Assembly: GCA_021820485.1 (NCBI GenBank)
Contig: JAKADO010000017.1
Span: 1-41,390 of the forward strand
DNA length: 41,390 nt
Direction of reading: 5' to 3'
Origin: Bacillota bacterium
GTDB taxonomy: Bacteria > Bacillota > Sulfobacillia > Sulfobacillales > Sulfobacillaceae
Shown in pieces: positions 32,939 to 41,278 of the stretch. The notes below the pieces were generated by a model. The model saw nothing but the letters and a program-made list of their open reading frames with translations, made no database searches and was not told where the DNA came from. The position numbers and the translations under genes were made by a program. Each line of letters begins with the position of its first letter. Position 1 is the stretch's first letter.

Positions 32939-35263
32939 TTAGCGGGTTCTGCCGCCTGAAACCATTTGGAGCACCATCGGCGGGGTCACCGGCAAGGTGT
33001 CCACCATGCCATCAAATGGCGTGAGAGCGTCGGAAATCGCATTGACGATAGCGGCAGGGGCGGCGATTAAGGAACCTTCCCCCATTCCTTTGATTCCGCC
33101 CTCGCCCTCCGACGGCGTTTCTAGGTGCCGCACATCGATGCGCGGGACATCGGTGCTCTCCGGAAGCAGGTAGTCCAGGAGCGATGTGGTGACCAACTGG
33201 CCATCCTCGTCGTAGTGCAGCGCTTCCAGAATCGCCGACCCGATTCCTTGGGCGACTCCGCCATGAATCTGCCCTTCCACGATGGTCGGGTTGATAAGCG
33301 TTCCACAGTCATTGACCACCGCATACCGCGTGACCTCTACCACGCCGGTGTGAATGTCCACCTCGACCTCGGCAATGTGGGTGCCATTGGAGAAGGTCAC
33401 GGGGCGCTTGGGGAGATAGCGTGCCGTCAACTCCAACCCAATCGGCAGCCCTTCAGGGATTTTTCGAACGTTGGTATAGGCGGTCTCCGCAATGGTGCGA
33501 ATGGCGATCGAGCGGTCTGGCACTCCTGCCACCCATGCTTGACCATTCCCCAGTTCGATGTCCTCCTCCCCCGCTTCCAGGAGACTGGCAGCATACTTGA
33601 CCAAACGTTCTCGCATTTGCCTGCCGGCAACCAATGCGGCCCCGCCGCCAATCGGTCCCGAGCGGCTGCCGCCGGTTCCCCCGCCGAAGGGGGCCGAGTC
33701 CGTGTCACCGTGCAAAATGACGATGTCTTCGAAACGCACCCCCAACTGGTCGGCAATAATTTGCGCCATGGTGGTCTCGTGTCCTTGCCCCGAGGGGCCC
33801 AATCCCAAGGCGGCCGTCACCTTTCCTGAAGGCTCAATGCGGATCGTACAGGATTCATAGCCCACCGAGCCCGCTTCCGAGGACGCCATGGCGGTCGGTT
33901 CGACAAAGACCGATATCCCAATCCCCAGGTAGCGTCCTTCCTCGCGCAGCTTGGCTTGCCGAGCGCGGAATCCCTCGTATCCAATCAAGGTCAGCGCCTC
34001 TTCCATCGATTGCAGGTAGGATCCTTCGTCGTAGACCATCCCTGCCGCGTTCCGATACGGGAACTGTCCTGGCCGGATCATGTTGCGGCGGCGCACCTCG
34101 GCCGAATCCAGCCCCAGATGCCGCGCCACGCGATCCACGACCCCTTCCTGAATAAAGGAGGCAATCGGCCCCCATACCCCACGGTACGCGCCCAGAGGGG
34201 TCTTGTTGGAATAGGTGCAGTGTATTTCCGTTGCCAAGTGGGGAATGTCATAGGGCCCCGTTAGCACACGCGAGGCGAGACTAGTCTCCCCAACCGCGCC
34301 CGAGAACGGATAAGCCGGGTAGGCTCCGCCATCTGCCATCAAATGGTCGCGAATGGCGATAATCTTGCCGTCGCCGTCGAACGCAACCTCGACATCGTGA
34401 ATGTCATCCCGGGCGTGTACGTCTGTCTCCAACGACTCCATGCGGTCAGAAACCCACTTGACCGGCTTCTTGTATTTGAGAGCCGCCGCCACCACCACGA
34501 TGTCCTCAGGGTAACAATTGGCCTTCATGCCGAATCCGCCACCCACCTCGGGCACGATGACCCGCACCAGATGCTCCGGGATCTCCATCAAGTGGCTGAT
34601 GTCCTCACGCATCCGATGCGGCGACTGCGTTGATGCATACACTGTCACGCGGCCGCTGGCAGCGTCCACCATCGCCGCGGTGCCGCGAGGTTCCATGGAC
34701 ACTGCGGTCTGACGGTTGGTGCGAAAACTGGCAGTAAGGTGATGGGGTGCCTTCGCAAACGCCTCATCGAATCCGGGGGTGGCATATTTCTTGTGGAAGA
34801 ACACATTCTCCGCTTCAGGATGAACACGCCGCGGCTGTTCCAGGATGGATTCGCGCATGTCCAAGACCGGAGTCACGGGCTCATACTCTACCACCACCAG
34901 CTCCGCCGCATCCTCCGCCACATAGCGGTTTTCCGCGACAATAGCCACCACCGGCTGCCCCACATAGCACACCTCTCCGTTGGCCAACACCGGTTGACCA
35001 ACCTTGTAGGTGTCCCGCTCCCACAAGAGCACCGAGCATTCCTGATGCGTCAGCACGGCGTGGACGCCCGGATACTGAACCGCCTTCTCGGTGTGGATGC
35101 CGCGAATCCGCGCAGCGGCATGCGGGGAGCGGACAAACGCCACCTCCAGCATTCCCGGAACCTGAATGTCGTCCAAAAATCGGGCCTGCCCGGACAAGAG
35201 ACGTGGATCCTCCACACGCGATACCCGAGCCCCCATCATTTGCGGCCGCATTGCTTGCGCCAT
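32939..35263 (-). CDS. Molybdenum hydroxylase large subunit (CoxL/XdhA-like)
   Basis: The catalytic molybdopterin-binding subunit of a xanthine dehydrogenase/aldehyde oxidase/CO dehydrogenase-type enzyme. The 774-residue protein has ARVSRVEDPRLLSGQARFLDD at the start, VPEVGGGFGMKANCYPE, LGAYRGVWGP, GPSGQGHETTMAQI, FGGGTGGSRSGPIGGGAAL and the C-terminal catalytic Glu in GIKGMGEGS. True form I CO dehydrogenases have AYXCSFR; here AYRGVWG, which lacks the Cys, so oxidation of CO is unlikely and form II or another substrate is more plausible. Its ATG directly follows the stop of the 2Fe-2S subunit. Substrate unknown. Confidence 0.92.
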   Translation of the reverse strand: MAQAMRPQMMGARVSRVEDPRLLSGQARFLDDIQVPGMLEVAFVRSPHAAARIRGIHTEKAVQYPGVHAVLTHQECSVLLWERDTYKVGQPVLANGEVCYVGQPVVAIVAENRYVAEDAAELVVVEYEPVTPVLDMRESILEQPRRVHPEAENVFFHKKYATPGFDEAFAKAPHHLTASFRTNRQTAVSMEPRGTAAMVDAASGRVTVYASTQSPHRMREDISHLMEIPEHLVRVIVPEVGGGFGMKANCYPEDIVVVAAALKYKKPVKWVSDRMESLETDVHARDDIHDVEVAFDGDGKIIAIRDHLMADGGAYPAYPFSGAVGETSLASRVLTGPYDIPHLATEIHCTYSNKTPLGAYRGVWGPIASFIQEGVVDRVARHLGLDSAEVRRRNMIRPGQFPYRNAAGMVYDEGSYLQSMEEALTLIGYEGFRARQAKLREEGRYLGIGISVFVEPTAMASSEAGSVGYESCTIRIEPSGKVTAALGLGPSGQGHETTMAQIIADQLGVRFEDIVILHGDTDSAPFGGGTGGSRSGPIGGGAALVAGRQMRERLVKYAASLLEAGEEDIELGNGQAWVAGVPDRSIAIRTIAETAYTNVRKIPEGLPIGLELTARYLPKRPVTFSNGTHIAEVEVDIHTGVVEVTRYAVVNDCGTLINPTIVEGQIHGGVAQGIGSAILEALHYDEDGQLVTTSLLDYLLPESTDVPRIDVRHLETPSEGEGGIKGMGEGSLIAAPAAIVNAISDALTPFDGMVDTLPVTPPMVLQMVSGGRTR

Positions 35264-35752
35264 TTATTCATCCCTCCCTTGATCCCGCGCAGCCAGTACG
35301 GCGTCAACGATAAATTGGTATCCTGTGCAGCGACACAGGTTTCCAGTGAGCGCCTCGCGAACAGCCCCCTCGTCCGCCGTGGGATTCCGGTCGAGGAGCG
35401 CCTGAGCCGTCAACAACATACCCGGCGTGCAGTATCCGCATTGCAACGCATGATGGTCCCGAAAGGACTCCTGCAGAGGAGACAAGCCAGTCTCCGGCGT
35501 CACACCCTCCACCGTGGTTACATGATGGCCTTGGGCCTGAACGGCAAACATGAGGCAGCTGCGCACGGGCTCGCCATCCAGCAACACAGTGCAAGCACCG
35601 CAGACACCTTGCTCGCAGCCAATATGGGTCCCTGTCAATCCAATTTGGTGACGCAGGACATCGGCCAGCGTCCATCGCGGCGCCACCTCAACCTGATGCT
35701 GTCGACCATTGACCTGCAATTGAATGGAAATGCGATCTTCAACGGCTGCCAC
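35264..35752 (-). CDS. 2Fe-2S subunit of molybdenum hydroxylase (CoxS-like)
   Basis: The 162-residue small subunit that carries two 2Fe-2S clusters to pass electrons from the molybdenum site to FAD. The plant-ferredoxin domain binds the first cluster at GCEQGVCGACTVLLDG and SC; the C-terminal helical domain binds the second at CGYCTPGMLL and GNLCRCTGY. All eight Cys positions are present. GTG at 35752, 7 nt after AAGGAGG, is the start. It lies between the FAD and large subunit genes. Confidence 0.95.
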   Translation of the reverse strand: MAAVEDRISIQLQVNGRQHQVEVAPRWTLADVLRHQIGLTGTHIGCEQGVCGACTVLLDGEPVRSCLMFAVQAQGHHVTTVEGVTPETGLSPLQESFRDHHALQCGYCTPGMLLTAQALLDRNPTADEGAVREALTGNLCRCTGYQFIVDAVLAARDQGRDE

Positions 35753-35754
35753 GC

Positions 35755-36558
35755 TTAGCCCTCCTTCTGTGCCGCCAGGTAGGCACGTTCGGCCACGTTC
35801 ACGGCCATGGCATACTTGTATTCATCATCCGACTGGACCTCACGCGCTAAACGCTCCAAAAGCGCCTGGCGCTCATCCTGACCCTTCGGCCACGCCTCGA
35901 CAACCTGCCGCTCCGGCATGGCGCCCAGCCCAAACCAGGTCACCGCGGCTTCGGCGTCGCTGTCCTCGACGTAAGCGCCGACCAGCGCGAAGTCCCCGGG
36001 GCGCCGCACAACCTCGCTGAACCCCATGCGGCGCGCTGGGAGCGGGATCTCAAAGCGCATCACCAACTCGTCCTGCGCCAGAGCTGTCGTATAGTAACCC
36101 AAAAAGAACTCGTCCGCCGGCATGGTGCGCTCGCCACGGGGAGCGCCCACCACCACCGACGCCCTCAGCGCCACCAATGCCGCCGGCAATTCGGCGGCGG
36201 GATCCGCATGCACCGCGCTCCCGCCAATCGTGCCTCGATTGCGGATTGCCCAATGGCCAATGTGCCGGGCTGCCTCAGCCAACACCGGAACCTCCCGCTC
36301 GATGAGCGGGTGCTGAGACAGCGTAGAGTGTCGCACCAGCGCTCCAATGGCTAAAGTCTGGTCCAGCTTCTCGACCAGCGTGAGTTCCTCAATCCCGTTG
36401 ATGTCAACCAGCACGTCGGGACGGCTCAATCGAAAGTTCATTAAGGGCACCAGACTTTGCCCTCCCGCCAGCACCTTCGCGCCCGGATTCGTCCCAAGCG
36501 CCTCCAAAGCCTCCCGAGTTGTTTCCGCCTTGCGATACTGAAATACTGCAGGTTTCAT
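35755..36558 (-). CDS. FAD-binding subunit of molybdenum hydroxylase (CoxM-like)
   Basis: The 267-residue FAD subunit. The FAD motif is VLAGGQSLVPLMNFRLSRP, and the second block is RNRGTIGGSAVHADPAAELPAAL. It starts KPAVFQYRKAETTREALEALG, as family members do. I use the ATG at 36558; the frame is open to 36591. It ends 2 bp before the start of the 2Fe-2S subunit gene, in the usual M-S-L order. Confidence 0.93.
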   Translation of the reverse strand: MKPAVFQYRKAETTREALEALGTNPGAKVLAGGQSLVPLMNFRLSRPDVLVDINGIEELTLVEKLDQTLAIGALVRHSTLSQHPLIEREVPVLAEAARHIGHWAIRNRGTIGGSAVHADPAAELPAALVALRASVVVGAPRGERTMPADEFFLGYYTTALAQDELVMRFEIPLPARRMGFSEVVRRPGDFALVGAYVEDSDAEAAVTWFGLGAMPERQVVEAWPKGQDERQALLERLAREVQSDDEYKYAMAVNVAERAYLAAQKEG

Positions 36559-36601
36559 CGTATCGTCCCTTTCTCCGATCTCACTCCGCATGCACGGTTC
36601 T

Positions 36602-37444
36602 TTAGCCCAATCCCAACTGCCACCCTAGTCGGATGAGGTCTCGCGGTGTCGCACCGGCGGTCATCTCCGAGGTATATCGACGGGCGACCTTCAGAGCCCT
36701 CGTCCGCGGCTCAAACCCGGCCGTCACCATCAGCGGATTAATCCAGATGATGCGGCGGGACCGCAGCGCCATCTGACGGAGCTCTGCATCCAGCCGCTCC
36801 GGGTCCCCGACATCCCAACCATCGCTAATCACCACAATGGTGGTATAGGTGCCCAGCAGGCGGTCGCCGTACCGTTGGTTCCACTGCTCGAACGTCTGCC
36901 CGATCGCAGTGCCGCTTCCCCATAATGAGGTTTCCGCATATAATCCCTTGACCGCCGCGCGGTAGGAGCTCTGCAGATGAGAGGTCAACTCCTCGAGTTC
37001 GGTGCCGAATCCGAAGATACGAACCTCTTTAAAGCGCAATGCCAGACGATACAGCCAAGGAAAGTACCAGGCCACGTATTGCGCCATCGAACCTGAGACA
37101 TCCCACAGCACCACCAGCCGCCCAGGTCCCTTAGGAGCCCGTTCCCACGCGAACCGCGCGTCGGAATGCCCCTGCCGCGCCCAACGGCGAACCGTCTTCT
37201 CCCAATCCACCTGTGTAGCCCGCCCCGACCGGGCCCCCCGCCTCGCCAACGCCGGCAGCGCAGCAGACCGCTTCCCGATGTGATAAAGCCAACGGGGCAT
37301 TTCCTCGGGCAACCCCGCGTTAATGGCATGTCCAGGGCTTGAACTGGCCCTAGCGCGGCCCCATAAGTCACCGTCATCCTCGGGCGTATCGTCTCCCGAC
37401 TCCGCTAGGGAGCCCGCCGGCGGTTCAGCGTCGGACCGGGACAA
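36602..37444 (-). CDS. VWA-domain protein, CoxE-like
   Basis: A 280-residue von Willebrand factor A protein of the CoxE type, a maturation partner of CO dehydrogenase-type enzymes. The metal site is complete: VVLWDVSGSM, then GSGTAIG and ISDGWDVGD. The N-terminus is short: CoxE proteins usually carry about 100 more residues, and here only a low-complexity acidic leader precedes the VWA part. The start (TTG 37444) has no ribosome binding site. The frame is continuous with the MoxR-type gene upstream, parted by one TGA at 37469-37471. Confidence 0.82.
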   Translation of the reverse strand: MSRSDAEPPAGSLAESGDDTPEDDGDLWGRARASSSPGHAINAGLPEEMPRWLYHIGKRSAALPALARRGARSGRATQVDWEKTVRRWARQGHSDARFAWERAPKGPGRLVVLWDVSGSMAQYVAWYFPWLYRLALRFKEVRIFGFGTELEELTSHLQSSYRAAVKGLYAETSLWGSGTAIGQTFEQWNQRYGDRLLGTYTTIVVISDGWDVGDPERLDAELRQMALRSRRIIWINPLMVTAGFEPRTRALKVARRYTSEMTAGATPRDLIRLGWQLGLG

Positions 37445-37468
37445 ATTGCTGGCTGGCGCCTCATCGAG

Positions 37469-38311
37469 TCACGTCTCGGGCCGGGCCAACTCCTCGATCC
37501 GTTCCAACACACGCTCCATATCCAAAGCGTCCTTGACAACCAGTCCGAGGCTCTTTTCTACCCAGTCTCGGTTCCATTCACCAATTTCCCGCAAGTCGGT
37601 GGCACGCGCCCAATCAATCGTTTCCGAGAGCCCCGGCGGCTTCAAAAGATTCCAGCTGCGGAGAAGCCGAACCGCCGCAACCACTGACCACCGCATATGT
37701 TCACCCAACTCCGGCACATGAAAGGCGACCACGTCCTCTTCGCGAGCGGCATCCGGCCAATCCACAAACAGGTAAAGACAACGCCGCCGCAAAGCATCTG
37801 ACAAGGGTCGCTGCCGATTGGAGGTCAGGATCGTTATGGGTGCATGCGAAGCCCGCATGGTGCCCCGTTCCGGAACGGAGATCTGGTAGTCGCTCAGATA
37901 TTCCAGCAACAGCGCCTCAAAGGCTTCATCCGATCGGTCCACCTCGTCAATCAGCAGGACCGATTCAGGCTGTTGCACTGCCCGCATCAGGGGGCGCGGC
38001 ATCAAGAACTCGTCGGAAAACGGATTCACCGCGTGATCCACGCTCATCCGTGCCCATTGCGCATGATAATTCCAGTCATATAGGGCCTCGGAAGGCCCTA
38101 ACCCCTCATAGCAGGAGAGCCGAATGAGGTCTCGATTCAACCCACGAGCCAACGCGTAGGCCAAGCCAGTTTTTCCACTGCCAGAAGGTCCTTCCAGCAA
38201 GAGCGGACGCCCCATATCGACCGCCAGTCCCACCATCAGCGCGATCTCGTCACTGGAGAGGTAGTTCCCCTGCTGCAGGATGTCCCGCCAAGACTGATGC
38301 TGTGCGATCAC
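37469..38311 (-). CDS. MoxR-type AAA ATPase, CoxD-like
   Basis: A 280-residue AAA+ ATPase of the MoxR/CoxD type, which helps insert or remodel the molybdenum site in CO dehydrogenase-type enzymes. Walker A is LEGPSGSGKTGLAYALA, Walker B VLLIDEVDRSD, the sensor-1 segment ITILTSNRQRPLSDALRRRC. The C-terminal lid domain follows. The start is the GTG at 38311 behind GGGGGAGGG. It is the first gene of the operon that ends with the large subunit. Confidence 0.92.
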   Translation of the reverse strand: MIAQHQSWRDILQQGNYLSSDEIALMVGLAVDMGRPLLLEGPSGSGKTGLAYALARGLNRDLIRLSCYEGLGPSEALYDWNYHAQWARMSVDHAVNPFSDEFLMPRPLMRAVQQPESVLLIDEVDRSDEAFEALLLEYLSDYQISVPERGTMRASHAPITILTSNRQRPLSDALRRRCLYLFVDWPDAAREEDVVAFHVPELGEHMRWSVVAAVRLLRSWNLLKPPGLSETIDWARATDLREIGEWNRDWVEKSLGLVVKDALDMERVLERIEELARPET

Positions 38312-38420
38312 GCAACCCTCCCCCAGCGCCGGGCTTCGGGCGCAAGGTATTGTATGAAGAGAAGCCCTCTATGCTAGTTTGACAATTCGCCGAACCGAAA
38401 TCAAGCCGCCTCACCCCAGG

Positions 38421-38450
38421 AAAACGGCCGAGGAGACGCACTCCTCAGCC
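38421..38450 (-). terminator. Terminator after the zinc-finger gene
   Basis: GGC-C-GAGGAG (38426-38435) and CTCCTC-A-GCC (38441-38450) pair with one mismatch over a 5-nt loop. Read on minus it is followed by GTTTTCC. Confidence 0.65.
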
Positions 38451-38474
38451 GCCGATATGTACCGACCAACGGTC

Positions 38475-38729
38475 CTACATGCCCAACTGACGCCGCCGCG
38501 CCTTCCGGCGCTGTTGAAGCCGAGCCCGTCGCGACTCTGTTAGGTAACGAACCCCGGGGGGATACATCTTGACCAACAGGGCTTGGGGAATCATGATTTG
38601 CAGGTTTCCGCACAAGGTGCATTGCCGCCCCTGCACCACGGTGACCGTCGCGTTCTGTCCTTCCACGGTCAACGGACCGGTGCTGACTATATCCTCTGAA
38701 CCACAGGTGGGACACCGTTCGTCCATCAT
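38475..38729 (-). CDS. Small zinc-finger protein
   Basis: An 84-residue protein with two CxxC pairs: RCPTCGSEDIV and QCTLCGNLQIM, about 30 residues apart, followed by a basic C-terminus (SRRARLQQRRKARRRQLG). This resembles the YgiT-type zinc-finger part of some antitoxins, but no toxin gene is adjacent and no helix-turn-helix is visible, so it is better called unknown. It has GAGGAGG upstream of ATGs at 38729 and 38726. Its upstream region is the DnaA-box-like cluster 38799-38862. Confidence 0.75.
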   Translation of the reverse strand: MMDERCPTCGSEDIVSTGPLTVEGQNATVTVVQGRQCTLCGNLQIMIPQALLVKMYPPGVRYLTESRRARLQQRRKARRRQLGM

Positions 38730-38798
38730 GCAAACCCTCCTCAGATCTCGCGGTTCTTTGTCCATAAATTTCGCCCCAACCTGAGGAAAATCCTTCTA

Positions 38799-38958
38799 TT
38801 ACCCACAACTAATCCACAGTTTTTAAACACGGTTATCCCCAAAATATCCACAATTATCGACAACGCGCTGGTCGAAACAGGGCGCTTTAACTACCAAATT
38901 CGTCGCCCTGCCACCACTGTGCCGGCCACGGCCAGCGCATCGTACTCCCTGTGGATAA
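38799..38958. promoter_or_regulatory. Cluster of DnaA-box-like 9-mers
   Basis: Five 9-mers in the same direction, each one mismatch from TTATCCACA, lie within 64 bp: TTACCCACA 38799-38807, TAATCCACA 38810-38818, TTATCCCCA 38833-38841, ATATCCACA 38844-38852, TTATCGACA 38854-38862. A sixth, perfect but reversed box (TGTGGATAA) lies at 38950-38958 inside the amidohydrolase gene. The region is AT-rich (a TTTTTAAA stretch). Start-to-start spacing is 11, 23, 11 and 10 bp, near whole helical turns. Confidence 0.65.
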
Positions 38959-40417
38959 GTGCCTCTCGGGGGTCTGTCCGCCACAGTGTGAAATCGCCCC
39001 ATAACCCGACCTGAAGAAGACCGGCTGGGCGGGCGTCCACCAGCGCCGGCCCGCGGGTATAGGCCCAGATCGCCTCCTCCGCGGTAAGGCGCTGTTCGGA
39101 ATACCATGGCTCCTCAATGGGCGCGCCACGGTGCACAGCGGCCCAGAGCCCGGGGACGGGATCCGCATCGGCCACCGGCGCATCCGACCCGAAAATGAGC
39201 GGCACTCCGCGGGCCAAAATATCGCGGAAGCGGAATGCATGGCGGCTCCGGTCCCCCCAGTGTCGATCGGCAATCGGCCGGTCAAACAAGAGATGCACCG
39301 GCTGCATGGATAAAGCTAGCGCGCTCCCTTGGATGACGTCCAAGTCCACCGTGTCAATCAACTGAGCGTGTTCGATCCGGGACCTTCGGCCCCCGGGTCC
39401 CGGAGCCACCGAGCGGAGCGCCGAGACCGCCGCGCTGACCGCTTGGTCCCCGATGGCATGCACTGCGACCAAGAGCCCCTGCTCGGCAAGCATGCGCGCT
39501 TCCTCACGCAGATCGCCTTCGGTCAGAAGACCCATGCCACGATTGCCGGTTCCCGTCTCATACGGCGACTTCATCCACGCGGTTTGCGAGCCCAGTGCCC
39601 CATCCATAAACCTTTTGATGCCGAATAACCGAAGAAAATCGTCCCCAAACCCGGCGCGGATCCCCGCGTCCAGCAGGGACGGCGCATGCCGATCGCGTAG
39701 AAACACCTGTACGCGCAACATGCGTTCGTCCGCACCCAGATCCTGCAGCGCCAGGAGTCCGAAGCGGTCCTCCATGGTGGTAACGCCAACCAGTCCCCGA
39801 CGCTGCGCCTCGCGTACGCCACGCTTCAGGTCGGTCAGAAGATGGGAGTCATCTTGCCGCATGGCCTCCTCTTGAGCTCGAAAGGCGCGCGTTTCATGCA
39901 AAATGCCTGTCCACTGCCCGTGCGGGTCACGGACCAGTTCGGCCTCCTCGCGCTCGTCAATCCCGAGCCGTTGCGCGCCCAGACGGTTCACCCAGGCCGT
40001 ATGATAGTCGAGGCTCATCAAGAGCACGGGGTGGTTGGGGGACGCCTCATCCAGCAGACTCCAATGAGGAGGAGCCTCAAAGGATTCCTTGTTCCACCCG
40101 CCGCCGATAATCCACTCGCCCGGCGCCACCCGTGCCGCTTCCGCCCGCACTTGGTTAAGGACCGTCGATCGGTTGGCTTGGGCGTCAAACCGGAGTCTCC
40201 GAAAGCTTCGCCCATAATCCAACAGATGAAAGTGGCTGTCCCAAAAGCCGGGCGCGACAAAGAGGCCTTCCAAATCCTCAACCCGATCTGCTCCCCTGGC
40301 CTCACTCAATAACGCGGCGTCTCCAAGACCGACGATGGTGCCATTGCTGTCCTGCTGAGTGACTATGACCGTCACCCCCGGAAGCCCACTCGAAAAATTT
40401 GTCCAAAAGGTTTTCAC
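38891..40417 (-). CDS. YtcJ-type amidohydrolase
   Basis: A 508-residue metal-dependent amidohydrolase of the YtcJ/LAF3 type. Metal-binding and catalytic blocks appear in order: GLFVAPGFWDSHFHLLDYG (HxH), LDYHTAWVNRLG, VAVHAIGDQAVSAAV, RIEHAQLID and FGSDAPVADADPV (catalytic Asp). Length is usual for the family. Typical substrates are amides or N-formyl groups; none can be named here. The GTG at 40417 follows GGAGAGGG. It lies 14 bp after the SDR gene on the same strand. Confidence 0.9.
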   Translation of the reverse strand: MKTFWTNFSSGLPGVTVIVTQQDSNGTIVGLGDAALLSEARGADRVEDLEGLFVAPGFWDSHFHLLDYGRSFRRLRFDAQANRSTVLNQVRAEAARVAPGEWIIGGGWNKESFEAPPHWSLLDEASPNHPVLLMSLDYHTAWVNRLGAQRLGIDEREEAELVRDPHGQWTGILHETRAFRAQEEAMRQDDSHLLTDLKRGVREAQRRGLVGVTTMEDRFGLLALQDLGADERMLRVQVFLRDRHAPSLLDAGIRAGFGDDFLRLFGIKRFMDGALGSQTAWMKSPYETGTGNRGMGLLTEGDLREEARMLAEQGLLVAVHAIGDQAVSAAVSALRSVAPGPGGRRSRIEHAQLIDTVDLDVIQGSALALSMQPVHLLFDRPIADRHWGDRSRHAFRFRDILARGVPLIFGSDAPVADADPVPGLWAAVHRGAPIEEPWYSEQRLTAEEAIWAYTRGPALVDARPAGLLQVGLWGDFTLWRTDPREALIHREYDALAVAGTVVAGRRIW

Positions 40418-40431
40418 GCCTATCCCTCTCC

Positions 40432-41223
40432 CTAGGCCGGACCGCGATGCACCCCGCCGTCAATGTCGATGCTGGTGCCTGTAATCAGCGCCGCATCCTC
40501 TGACATCAAAAATACCACAGTGGCGGCAATATCTGGTGCAGCCGGGAGCCGGCCCAGGGGACCCGCCGCGCGCATGCGCGCGAGCGCCTCGCGCACGGTC
40601 TCGCCGTTCATCTTGGCGTACCCCGCCGCCATCTTGGGCAGCAAGTCGGTTTCGGTGGCGCCGGGATTCACCGCCACGACACGAATGTTGAGCGGCGCCA
40701 AATCATCCGCCAAGATTTTGGTCAGCCCGCGAAGCGCACCGTTAACCGCTGTACTTGGCGCCAGCCGCGGGTTGGGATCCTTACCGGCGACCCCAAGGAT
40801 GTTGACAATCACGCCGCCCTTGATGGACAAATCGGGCACCGCTGCGCGAATGACAGAAAAATAGCCCCAAAGCTTCACATCGAAGTCCATTTGCCAGACG
40901 TCCCAGGGAAGTTCGAGTGCGTGGCCAACGGTTGCGCCCCCCGCCGCATTGACTAATGCGGTCAGGGGCCCCATGCATTCTCGTGCCCGTTCCACGATCA
41001 TTTGCCCCGTCGTTTCCTTTCCGTCGATAATCGCTCCGATGCCATAGGCGCGGCCGGGACGATCCTCAGCGGCCAACCGGCGGGCCGCCTCGTCGGCGCG
41101 CGCCTGATCCGTCCCTACAATGGCCACAGTGGCCCCACGCTGGGTCAGAAGGCGGGCCGTCGCAAATCCTATGCCCCGCGTTCCTCCTGTGATCAAGACC
41201 CGGAATTCTGCCCAGTTCGTCAT
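40432..41223 (-). CDS. SDR-fold protein lacking the catalytic Tyr and Lys
   Basis: A 263-residue short-chain dehydrogenase/reductase fold protein. The cofactor-binding loop VLITGGTRGIGFATARLL, LVNAAGGATVG and the late VNPGATETDLLP are normal. At the active site, however, the family YxxxK is missing: where relatives read AAYSAAKAGL this protein reads APSTAVNGAL, so Tyr is Ser and Lys is Asn, and the catalytic Ser (NISS) is replaced in VNILGVAG. Similar degenerate SDRs exist, and they may bind rather than turn over substrate. The ATG at 41223 follows GGGGGG. A group II intron ends 55 bp upstream. Confidence 0.85.
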   Translation of the reverse strand: MTNWAEFRVLITGGTRGIGFATARLLTQRGATVAIVGTDQARADEAARRLAAEDRPGRAYGIGAIIDGKETTGQMIVERARECMGPLTALVNAAGGATVGHALELPWDVWQMDFDVKLWGYFSVIRAAVPDLSIKGGVIVNILGVAGKDPNPRLAPSTAVNGALRGLTKILADDLAPLNIRVVAVNPGATETDLLPKMAAGYAKMNGETVREALARMRAAGPLGRLPAAPDIAATVVFLMSEDAALITGTSIDIDGGVHRGPA

Positions 41224-41278
41224 GCTGATCCCCCCATCCGTATCAGCATATGGGTGGAACAACACGAACATGCCGATA

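Noticed and set aside
34739..35758. Long plus-strand ORF of 339 codons
   Set aside because: It is antisense to the molybdenum hydroxylase large and small subunits, which have clear motifs.
38799..38958. DnaA-box cluster as the chromosomal origin
   Set aside because: No dnaA, dnaN, gyrB, rpmH or parAB genes are near; a titration or regulatory site fits better, though skew was not computed.
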